Assembly: GCA_900768525.1 (NCBI GenBank)
Contig: CAAGDF010000095.1
Location: 1-27,466, forward strand
Length of the DNA stretch: 27,466 nucleotides
DNA from: Clostridia bacterium
GTDB taxonomy: Bacteria > Bacillota > Clostridia > Christensenellales > Borkfalkiaceae
Direction of reading: 5' to 3'
Shown here: in pieces, positions 7,824 to 13,961 of the stretch
Numbering within the stretch: the first letter of the stretch is position 1
Layout of the letters: every line of letters begins with the position of its first letter
The notes under the pieces: generated by a model
Database searches by the model: none
Told to the model about the DNA's origin: nothing
What the model saw: the letters and a program-made list of their open reading frames with translations, nothing else
Program-made: the position numbers and the translations under genes

Positions 7824-8627
7824 ATGGCTAAAGAAAATGTGGATATTTGTGACAAAATCGAACAATATTCGTTTTATAAGAAATTCTCTTGCATGTCGAG
7901 ATATACGGATATGCCCGAAGACTATGCATATCTTGAAAAGGACAGCGACGTAATTCCCGAATTCGATTTTTCCGAATCGCGTCCGTTTTCGGTGTTCAGA
8001 ATAGGATTGGATATTCCAGTGCTTTCGCCGTATTTATCTCGGCAACTTGTAGCCGATTTATGCGATATCTCCGTTGAGGAGCTTGAAAAAATAATTAACG
8101 GAAAGGCTTTCGTATATTACCTCGATTCGCCCGACGGCACGCATAAAATCGGTGACGTCGTCGATAAAGCCCTTATCACTTGGGAAGAGGGGAAAGACTT
8201 GTCGTTGCAAAGCGGTTATGCGATTGCGTATTTGTTATATCTTAAAGACTACTACAGAAAAGACGAATTCGGCGATTATTATACAAACCTTGTTTCTCCG
8301 CGCGCTCAAAAAGCGCTTGACGCCTTGGATGAATACGATTTGACCGCCGAGGACGTTTTTATCCGCAATATCCTCGCTCCGTCGGAAATAAAAGAAGCAT
8401 TCAAAGCCATAATTGGCGGTAAAGTCAACGCCAGGAATTATTTTACCGATGAATTATACTCGATTTACAATCTTAACAGGCGTGCGAGAATGACTTTCAC
8501 GCAAAATATCAAGCTTGTTCATATGGCTAACTATTCGGTATTGCAAAGGCATGTAGACGAGTATTTCCAAAAACTTTGGGCGCTCGGGTTTATTTTTGAA
8601 GATAACTTTCATATAAAAAGCAATTAA
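7824..8627 (+). CDS. Protein of unknown function next to the helicase
   Basis: A 267-aa soluble protein without signal peptide, membrane segment or cysteine motif. I do not recognise its family. Visible features are an acidic, Tyr/Phe-rich N-terminus, a central block around residues 68-115 (DIPVLSPYLSRQLVADLC then EELEKIINGKAFVYYLDSP) and a Lys/Arg-rich C-terminal third containing NARNYF and NLNRRARMTF. The central block resembles, by eye only, the N-terminal region of RNA polymerase beta-prime (SRIGLLLDM..RDIERVLYF..YVV); this is too weak to name the protein. It starts 76 bp after the helicase, on the same strand, behind a purine stretch AAGAAAGAGTGG, and the shared terminator at 8648-8690 follows. 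A joint function with the helicase is therefore plausible but inferred from position only. Confidence 0.75.
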   Translation: MAKENVDICDKIEQYSFYKKFSCMSRYTDMPEDYAYLEKDSDVIPEFDFSESRPFSVFRIGLDIPVLSPYLSRQLVADLCDISVEELEKIINGKAFVYYLDSPDGTHKIGDVVDKALITWEEGKDLSLQSGYAIAYLLYLKDYYRKDEFGDYYTNLVSPRAQKALDALDEYDLTAEDVFIRNILAPSEIKEAFKAIIGGKVNARNYFTDELYSIYNLNRRARMTFTQNIKLVHMANYSVLQRHVDEYFQKLWALGFIFEDNFHIKSN

Positions 8628-8647
8628 AACAATATAAAAATATAACT

Positions 8648-8694
8648 AAAGCCGCTTGAAGGTCGCGATAATCGACCTATAGGCGGCTTTTTGT
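8648..8694 (+). terminator. Bidirectional intrinsic terminator with dispersed motif as its loop
   Basis: Stem AAAGCCGC (8648-8655) pairs perfectly with GCGGCTTT (8683-8690), followed by TTG. Inside it a second stem, AGGTCG (8660-8665) with CGACCT (8673-8678), is formed by the dispersed motif itself. It lies between convergent genes (unknown gene at 7824, nucleotidase on the minus strand) and can serve both. Confidence 0.75.
8665..8693 (+). repeat. Dispersed motif copy 3
   Basis: GCGATAATCGACCTATAGG then CGGCTTTTTG; forms the loop and right arm of the terminator at 8648-8694. Confidence 0.8.
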
Positions 8695-8730
8695 ATATTA
8701 TTGTAATTGATGTGCGTTTTTTCTTAAATG

Positions 8731-8750
8731 CGGGATAATCGACTTATAGC
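8731..8750 (+). repeat. Dispersed motif copy 4
   Basis: CGGGATAATCGACTTATAGC, core only, 43 bp after copy 3 and in the same orientation. Confidence 0.75.
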
Positions 8751-8771
8751 TTCGTATTTCGGGATTGCCGA

Positions 8772-10364
8772 TTAAAAATCGAGTTTTGTGATGAAAGGCG
8801 TATTGTTATAATTCCAACGCTTGTTTGCCTTGCCGCAAAGTCTTGCGTCTTCTACCAGCAAGTCGCGTAAATACAGTTGAGAGTTAACGGTGTTCGCTTC
8901 ATCCACGTATTCCATATACCCCTGAAAATATACGCTGAGATAAACGTAATCGATTATTGCGATAGTATAGTAGTTCATATCGCCATTAAGTTCTGTGGGG
9001 TGTTTTGCACCCGTACCGTATCCATAGTAATAATATCTGTTTTGTTCGGTGTAAAATTTATAAATTCCGTCGCCTTGCATCTTAACAACATACATAGCGT
9101 TATCGAAGGGGATGATTTTATAAAAATTATCTTCTTTTATGGGGTTGCCCGCGGTTATGTCGCCGGTAGCGCGTAATCCGGCGTAGTTGGAGGCAAAATA
9201 TTCCGTGCCGAGCGCAGAAATCGCGACCTTACTTACATAGTCGCTTATTGCGTATCTGTCCGATATTGTAACCGAAGAAACGGCAAGTACGGGCAGTGAG
9301 GATAGCAGGCTTTCTTTATAATTTCTGACGGTCGCTTCAACTTTTTTGTCGTAGACCGTATTCTTGTCCGTTATCTTTTCATAGCGGTAATTGTTATATT
9401 CGATATGCCCGTTTTCGGTGCTATAGGTCAACTTTACATATGCAAACGCCTTATTGTTGGAACCGCCTTGAACGGCAGGAATAACAGAACCGTCCGGGCG
9501 TTCTACTTCCTTTGCATAGGTGGAGTGCGAGTGGCCGTTGAATATGATGTCTATAAGGTAATCGCCGTTATTTTCAAGCGCAGCAAATTCCTCATTGTAA
9601 TTAGTATCGTAGTGGATATTAAGCGAAATGATTTCCGCGCCGTCGTTTTTAAGTTCGACGGCGATTTTCTTAACTCTGTCGGTTATATAGTCCTGACGGA
9701 AGTTATAGTCTGAAACCATCGTGGCGAGTATGCTGTTTTCGCAAGGACCTATAACGCCTATAAGTCCTACTTTAACGCCCGATTTTTCAACGATTACGCC
9801 GTTTACCACGTTATCGTCGTTGCTTAAATCGGCTATGTAGCCGCTTGCCGATTTTTTGTAAACGTTGGCTGCGACCAACGGAAAGTTCGCTTCGCCGTTG
9901 GATTTATCTCCGTCAAAATAAGCGGTGACGGTATCAAGTCCCCAGTCGAATTCGTGGTTGCCTAAGCCCATTCCGTCAAAACGCATATCGTTCATTGCTT
10001 CAATAACCGATCTGCCTTTGCTCATATTGGATATCGCCGTGCCCTGAAACATATCGCCGTTGCCGAAAAGCACGATATCGTCGCGCACGTCTTTGCCGTT
10101 TTTGCCGTAATTTGCGGAGAGTTTGTCTATTGCCGCTGCCGTATTGGAAATACCTGCAGTGCCGTTTTCGTTTTGCTCGATCGAACCGTGCAGGTCGTTA
10201 ATCGAAACGAAAGTAAGTTCCACGTCGCCCGGTTTTAACTGCGAGCCGCCCGAAGAACCGCCCGCCGAACCGCTGCCGCTCGGGTTAAATTCGCAGGCGA
10301 AAAGGCTTGAAGATAAAGCCGCAACTACTAAAAAAGTAACGATTTTTTTAAATATTTTACTCAT
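8772..10364 (-). CDS. 5'-nucleotidase / metallophosphoesterase lipoprotein
   Basis: A 530-aa exported protein. Residues 1-24 are a lipoprotein signal (KIFKKIVTFLVVAALSSSLFA) with lipobox Cys24, then a Gly/Ser linker (about 28-42), so it should be anchored on the outer face of the membrane. The metallophosphatase motifs of the UshA/CpdB family follow: NDLHG, GNGDMFQG, GNHEFDWG, NIHYD and NGHSHST, which bind two metal ions. The C-terminal nucleotidase domain includes a YKIIPFDNAM substrate-loop-like segment. The family hydrolyses extracellular nucleotides or 2',3'-cyclic nucleotides; exact substrate is not visible. ATG 10364 is chosen over upstream codons because it starts the signal peptide and has GGAG upstream. 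It is divergent from the TetR gene with its own promoter, so purine salvage rather than efflux is its likely context. Confidence 0.88.
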   Translation of the reverse strand: MSKIFKKIVTFLVVAALSSSLFACEFNPSGSGSAGGSSGGSQLKPGDVELTFVSINDLHGSIEQNENGTAGISNTAAAIDKLSANYGKNGKDVRDDIVLFGNGDMFQGTAISNMSKGRSVIEAMNDMRFDGMGLGNHEFDWGLDTVTAYFDGDKSNGEANFPLVAANVYKKSASGYIADLSNDDNVVNGVIVEKSGVKVGLIGVIGPCENSILATMVSDYNFRQDYITDRVKKIAVELKNDGAEIISLNIHYDTNYNEEFAALENNGDYLIDIIFNGHSHSTYAKEVERPDGSVIPAVQGGSNNKAFAYVKLTYSTENGHIEYNNYRYEKITDKNTVYDKKVEATVRNYKESLLSSLPVLAVSSVTISDRYAISDYVSKVAISALGTEYFASNYAGLRATGDITAGNPIKEDNFYKIIPFDNAMYVVKMQGDGIYKFYTEQNRYYYYGYGTGAKHPTELNGDMNYYTIAIIDYVYLSVYFQGYMEYVDEANTVNSQLYLRDLLVEDARLCGKANKRWNYNNTPFITKLDF

Positions 10365-10398
10365 AATACTCCGATTGAGCTTATTTTTATCATAGAAT

Positions 10399-10427
10399 AT
10401 TGTAAAACAATATAAATATAAAGTCAA
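10399..10427 (-). promoter_or_regulatory. Promoter of the nucleotidase gene with inverted repeat over the -10
   Basis: On the minus strand TTGACT (10427-10422), 17 bp, TACAAT (10404-10399). An inverted repeat with arms ATATTGT and ACAATAT around AAA (10397-10413) covers the -10, a plausible repressor site. Confidence 0.6.
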
Positions 10428-10485
10428 GTTTTCCGACAAACAATACGCAAACTCCGTTCAAATTGCGTTTTTTCGTTGTTTTTGC

Positions 10486-10514
10486 TTGACTGTAATGCTT
10501 TATTCGACTATACT
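10486..10514 (+). promoter_or_regulatory. Promoter of the tetR-ABC operon
   Basis: TTGACT (10486-10491), 17 bp, TATACT (10509-10514). The -10 overlaps the first two bases of the palindromic operator at 10513-10530. Confidence 0.75.
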
Positions 10515-10530
10515 ATAACACGTGTTATAG
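10513..10530. promoter_or_regulatory. Operator for the adjacent TetR regulator
   Basis: CTATAACACGTGTTATAG is a perfect 18-bp palindrome that starts at the end of the -10 and covers the predicted transcription start. Its position is ideal for repression of the tetR-ABC operon, most likely by the TetR product itself. Confidence 0.75.
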
Positions 10531-10547
10531 AAAAAAGGAGGGTGACC

Positions 10548-11231
10548 ATGCCGCCTAAACCAAAGTTTACGCAAGAAGAAATAGTAGACGCGTCTGTTCA
10601 ACTTATAGAAGAAAAGGGTGCAAAGGCTCTTACCGCGAGGGAACTCGGAAGCTATCTCGGCAGTTCGTCGTGCCCGATATTTACCGTGTTTGCCGATATG
10701 GATGAATTGCACACGGCGGTAACCAAGCGCGCGAAAGATATGTTTGACGAATATATGGCAGTGGCTGAAATTTACACGCCGTCGTACAAAATGCGCGGGC
10801 TTCAGTGGGTTAAGTTTTCCGCCGAACACCCCAAACTGTTTGAAATGCTGTTCGTGCATGAAACGGGCGTGTCGTCGGATATCATAAGCGCGGCGTCCGT
10901 TCTGGCTTTCGGGATAGAAAAAGATATCGAAATAATTAAGCGCGACTACAACGCGACCGAAGAGCAGGCAAGGCGACTTTCAGCGCAAATGTGGATTTAC
11001 ACGTTCGGACTGTGCGTGATAATATCCAAAAACCTGTGCGATTTCACAATGAAAGAAATCGGCGAAAAGCTGGGTGAAATATTCAACGGTATGGTCTACG
11101 TCATTAAGAACGTACCGAGCGATCTGACCAACGTAACGCCTGTGCCGTCGGAGAAATTCAGAAGCGATAATTACCCGGATCTGTCGGGTAAATGCGATTG
11201 CGATAAGACCGACAAGAAAAATAAAAAGTAA
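10548..11231 (+). CDS. TetR-family transcriptional repressor
   Basis: A 227-aa DNA-binding regulator. Residues about 8-55 form the TetR helix-turn-helix (FTQEEIVDASVQLIEEKGAK then LTARELGSYLGSSSCPIFTVF), with the Y-x-HF position changed to IFTVF. The rest is the helical ligand-binding and dimerisation domain with aromatic and Met residues (KFSAEHPKLFEMLF), and the C-terminus ends in a Cys/Lys-rich tail KCDCDKTDKKNKK. Start is fixed by AAGGAGGG at 10535-10542. It heads a three-gene operon (15-bp gap to the ABC ATPase) and sits behind a perfect palindromic operator, so it very probably represses the exporter until an effector such as a drug or bile compound binds. The ligand itself cannot be read from the sequence. 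Confidence 0.9.
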   Translation: MPPKPKFTQEEIVDASVQLIEEKGAKALTARELGSYLGSSSCPIFTVFADMDELHTAVTKRAKDMFDEYMAVAEIYTPSYKMRGLQWVKFSAEHPKLFEMLFVHETGVSSDIISAASVLAFGIEKDIEIIKRDYNATEEQARRLSAQMWIYTFGLCVIISKNLCDFTMKEIGEKLGEIFNGMVYVIKNVPSDLTNVTPVPSEKFRSDNYPDLSGKCDCDKTDKKNKK

Positions 11232-11245
11232 AAGAAGGACAAAAC

Positions 11246-12190
11246 ATGAAAAAGAACGATACAAACGATTCTGAAAGCATAATCGAAATTACCGATTTGC
11301 ACAAGTCGTTCGGCGAGGTAAAAGCGGTAAACGGACTGTCGTTTCGTGTTAAAAAGGGCGAGTTGTTCGCCTTCCTCGGCGTAAACGGCGCGGGTAAATC
11401 TACGACTATATCTATAATGTCGGGCACTCTTGCCAAAGACTTTGGCAGTGTGATCGTCTGCGGCAAGAATATCGACGACGGGTTCGAGGGTATATCCGAT
11501 AAAATCGGCGTTGTGTTCCAAAGCTCGGTGTTAGACGGTGAGCTCACAGTTTCGGATAACCTGTTCTCGCGTGCGTCGCTTTACGGTATGCATGGTACGG
11601 CAGCCAAAGCGCGTATAAAAGAACTTGCCTGCCTTCTGGAATTCGGCGATCTTATGAACCGAAAAGTCGGCAAACTTTCGGGCGGGCAGCGCAGGCGCAT
11701 AGACGTTGCCCGCGCGCTCATCAATCGTCCCGAACTGCTTATTTTAGACGAACCGACCACGGGGCTTGATCCGCAAACGCGTAAAACGCTGTGGACGGTA
11801 GTGGAAAATCTCCGCAGAAAAACGGGTATGACGGTTTTTCTTACTACGCATTATATGGAAGAAGCGGTCGATTCCGATTACGTAGTTATTCTCGACGCGG
11901 GTAATATTTCCGCACACGGCACGCCCGTCGATCTTAAAAATCAATACGTAGGCGATTACATAACCGTTTACGGTGCGGGGGAAAGCACCGTTAAAAAATT
12001 TGCCGAAAATAACAAACTGCCTTACGAAAAAGTCGTCGGCGGGTACAGAATAGAGGTCAAAGACACCGCCGCCGCAAGAGATTTAATAGTTAAAAACCCC
12101 GATTTGTTTGACGATTTCGAGGTAACTAAGGGCAAGATGGACGACGTGTTCCTTGCCGTAACCGGTAAAAAGATCGAGGGGGCGAACTGA
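11246..12190 (+). CDS. ABC-2 type exporter ATP-binding protein
   Basis: A 314-aa ATPase of the DrrA/CcmA class. All nucleotide-binding motifs are intact: Walker A GVNGAGKST (45-53), Q-loop VFQ (90-92), signature LSGGQRRR (144-151), Walker B LLILDEP (164-170) with the D-loop TTGLD, and the H-loop TTHYMEEA (200-207). The C-terminal 80 residues are the DrrA-type extension ending in KGKMDDVFLAVTG. It should energise export by the permease encoded 2 bp downstream, at the inner face of the membrane. SD is AGAAGGAC before the ATG. The arrangement with a TetR repressor at the head of the operon points to an inducible drug or toxic-compound exporter; the transported compound is unknown. Confidence 0.93.
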   Translation: MKKNDTNDSESIIEITDLHKSFGEVKAVNGLSFRVKKGELFAFLGVNGAGKSTTISIMSGTLAKDFGSVIVCGKNIDDGFEGISDKIGVVFQSSVLDGELTVSDNLFSRASLYGMHGTAAKARIKELACLLEFGDLMNRKVGKLSGGQRRRIDVARALINRPELLILDEPTTGLDPQTRKTLWTVVENLRRKTGMTVFLTTHYMEEAVDSDYVVILDAGNISAHGTPVDLKNQYVGDYITVYGAGESTVKKFAENNKLPYEKVVGGYRIEVKDTAAARDLIVKNPDLFDDFEVTKGKMDDVFLAVTGKKIEGAN

Positions 12191-12192
12191 GA

Positions 12193-13116
12193 ATGAAAAC
12201 CTTTTTAACTCTGACCAAAAGAAACATAAAAATGTTTTTCAGCGATAAAGGCATGTTCTTCTCGTCGATGATAACTCCTATTATTCTTCTCGTGCTGTAT
12301 ACTACATTCCTAGGCAGCGTGTACAGCAATTCTTTCACGAGCGCGTTAAAAGAAAACGGAATTGACGTCAACTTGTTCAAAGATATAATCGACGGAACGG
12401 TTTACGGTCAACTGTTATCCGCATTGCTTGCGGTTTCGTGCATTACCGTTTCGTTTTGCTCGAACCTTATTGTGGTGCAGGATAAATACAAGGGCGTAAG
12501 AAGAGATTTTATGGTTTCGCCCGTAAAAAAATCCACGCTCGCGCTGTCGTATTATTTCGGCACGTTGGCAATCACTCTTATCATCACGTTCACTGCAACT
12601 TTCGTCGGTTTTGCGCTCATTGCGTTAAAGGGCGCGTGGTATATGTCTTTTGCGGACGTACTGCTCGTGCTTCTCGACGTGTTACTGCTCACCGTTTTCG
12701 GCACGGCAATCTCGTCGGTTGCAAGCATATTCATAAGCACGCAAGGGCAAAGTTCGGCAATCGGCACGATTGTTTCGGCGGGTTACGGCTTTATTTGCGG
12801 CGCGTATATGCCGATCAGTCAGTTTCCGAACGGGTTGCAAAAATTCCTTTCGTTCCTGCCCGGCACTTACGGAACTTCGCTCATAAAAGAGCATTGTTTA
12901 AGGGGCGTGTTTGAAGAGTTTGCGAACAAAATGCCCGATACCGCACCCGTTGACGAAATAGTGAACGGCATGAAGAAAACAATCGATTGTAACGTTTACT
13001 TTTTCGATAATCTTGTTGACGAACCCGCAAAATACATAATTTTAGTGACTTCGATAGTGGTTCTTATCGCGGCGTACATAGTTATAAACGTGCTGCGCGG
13101 CAAAAAGAATAAATAA
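12193..13116 (+). CDS. ABC-2 type exporter permease
   Basis: A 307-aa membrane protein of the ABC-2 transporter fold. It has a cytoplasmic N-terminal stretch (TLTKRNIKMFFSDKG), a first membrane helix (~22-43), an external loop, then helices at about 75-95, 118-140, 150-175, 180-205 (with GAYMPISQFP, a typical ABC-2 re-entrant segment) and a last one at 283-303. It pairs with the ATPase whose stop codon lies 2 bp upstream; the SD is inside that gene (GAGGGGG). Together with TetR it forms a complete exporter operon, closed by a strong terminator at 13133-13163. Probably works as a homodimer with two ATPase subunits. Confidence 0.9.
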   Translation: MKTFLTLTKRNIKMFFSDKGMFFSSMITPIILLVLYTTFLGSVYSNSFTSALKENGIDVNLFKDIIDGTVYGQLLSALLAVSCITVSFCSNLIVVQDKYKGVRRDFMVSPVKKSTLALSYYFGTLAITLIITFTATFVGFALIALKGAWYMSFADVLLVLLDVLLLTVFGTAISSVASIFISTQGQSSAIGTIVSAGYGFICGAYMPISQFPNGLQKFLSFLPGTYGTSLIKEHCLRGVFEEFANKMPDTAPVDEIVNGMKKTIDCNVYFFDNLVDEPAKYIILVTSIVVLIAAYIVINVLRGKKNK

Positions 13117-13132
13117 TTCACCGATAAATCAT

Positions 13133-13164
13133 AAAACCGCGCCGATATAAAAAGCGCGGTTTTT
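13133..13164 (+). terminator. Intrinsic terminator of the tetR-ABC operon
   Basis: Perfect 10-bp stem AAAACCGCGC (13133-13142) against GCGCGGTTTT (13154-13163), followed by T and AATAAAA. Confidence 0.85.
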
Positions 13165-13199
13165 GAATAAAAAATTAAAAAAGCGTCAAAAACTAACGT

Positions 13200-13445
13200 A
13201 TGATTAAAACAACGGCAAGTCTGAAAGACGCAAAATGTTATATTTCTTCCCTTAAAGGCAAAACGCTGGACGTTCGCGTAAATCTCGGCAGGAATAAATT
13301 CGCAGGCTATATCGGCGTGCTCAGCGGAGTTTACCCCGCATTGTTTACCGTAAGCCCGATCGAAACGTTCAAGGGAAAAACAAGTTTTTCTTATTCGGAG
13401 CTGCTTTGCGGCGGCGTCCGCGTAAGGGAAAAGAAAGCCGAATAA
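13200..13445 (+). CDS. veg: Veg family protein
   Basis: An 81-aa cytoplasmic protein of the Veg family (DUF1021). The family pattern is clear: an N-terminal IKTTASLKDAK, then GKTLDVRVNLGRNKFAGYIGVLSGVYPALFTV, where the GRNK...GVL..YP.LF core matches Bacillus Veg, and the terminal FSYSELL. In Bacillus subtilis Veg is abundant and stimulates biofilm gene expression by an indirect route; the role here is inferred. The start fits the family N-terminus, yet no SD is visible before ATG 13200 and only 37 bp separate it from the preceding terminator, so its promoter or a readthrough arrangement is unclear. A strong terminator with the dispersed motif follows 9 bp after the stop codon. Confidence 0.88.
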   Translation: MIKTTASLKDAKCYISSLKGKTLDVRVNLGRNKFAGYIGVLSGVYPALFTVSPIETFKGKTSFSYSELLCGGVRVREKKAE

Positions 13446-13453
13446 CCCAAAAC

Positions 13454-13499
13454 AAAAACCGCTCTATTTGCCGATAATCGACTTATAGAGCGGTTTTTT
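13454..13499 (+). terminator. Intrinsic terminator of veg with dispersed motif as its loop
   Basis: Perfect 14-bp stem AAAAACCGCTCTAT (13454-13467) against ATAGAGCGGTTTTT (13485-13498). The 17-nt loop is almost exactly the motif CCGATAATCGACTT, whose last bases TATAG form part of the stem. Confidence 0.88.
13471..13498 (+). repeat. Dispersed motif copy 5
   Basis: CCGATAATCGACTTATAGAG then CGGTTTTT; loop and right arm of the veg terminator. Confidence 0.8.
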
Positions 13500-13508
13500 C
13501 ATAAAACA

Positions 13509-13532
13509 AAAGCCCCCGGAACAGAGGGCTTT
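13509..13532 (-). terminator. Intrinsic terminator of the small membrane protein gene
   Basis: Stem AAAGCCC (13509-13515) against GGGCTTT (13526-13532). Read on the minus strand it is followed by TTGTTTTAT. It lies back to back with the veg terminator. Confidence 0.75.
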
Positions 13533-13541
13533 AAAATCAAA

Positions 13542-13781
13542 TTATTCTGCAAAAATAAGATGACCGGTTACAAGCATATAAATAAAATCGATAACGCCGA
13601 GGAACCAGCCCCAACCAACGCAAAGGAACACGATAAAGACGACGATATGCAGAACGGATTTTGTTCTGAGCATAACGGAAAGTCTTATAAGAAGTTCCAT
13701 AACCCAGTTTACGCCGGGGATAAGCAAAAGAATTGCTTTAAGCAAAACCGATTGACTATTAAACCATTTGTCGAAAGCCAT
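13542..13781 (-). CDS. Small two-helix membrane protein of unknown function
   Basis: A 79-aa protein with two hydrophobic helices: residues about 12-35 (LLKAILLLIPGVNWVMELLIRL) and 43-73 (VLHIVVFIVFLCVGWGWFLGVIDFIYMLV), joined by a basic loop VMLRTKS. The N-terminus MAFDKWF is amphipathic. I do not recognise a named family, but the GVNWV and GWGWFLGVIDF elements look like conserved motifs rather than random hydrophobic sequence. The SD AAGGAG lies before the ATG and a good terminator follows, so it is a real, separately transcribed gene. It lies between veg and the flotillin operon; a membrane-organising role would be speculation. Confidence 0.75.
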   Translation of the reverse strand: MAFDKWFNSQSVLLKAILLLIPGVNWVMELLIRLSVMLRTKSVLHIVVFIVFLCVGWGWFLGVIDFIYMLVTGHLIFAE

Positions 13782-13901
13782 AATTAAAAACTCCTTGTTT
13801 TTTATCGAAACATATTATATAACTTTTTTTTCGTTTTGTAAATACCTTTCCGACATTTTTAAGTTGAAAAAAATGTAGATATTATGTGATAAAATCGTAA
13901 A

Positions 13902-13932
13902 AACGCCGCAGTCCGATCAAGACTGCGGCGTT
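13902..13932 (-). terminator. Intrinsic terminator of the yuaF-floT operon
   Basis: Perfect 12-bp stem AACGCCGCAGTC (13902-13913) and GACTGCGGCGTT (13921-13932); read on the minus strand it runs into TTTTACG. Confidence 0.85.
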
Positions 13933-13961
13933 AAGTTTAATTTTTGAAGGCAGTCAGCCGA

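Noticed and set aside
9747..9778. CCTATAACGCCTATAAGTCC looks like part of the dispersed motif
   Set aside because: It codes the conserved VGLIGVIGP of the nucleotidase on the minus strand and matches the motif over only about 11 bases, lacking the GATAATCG half.
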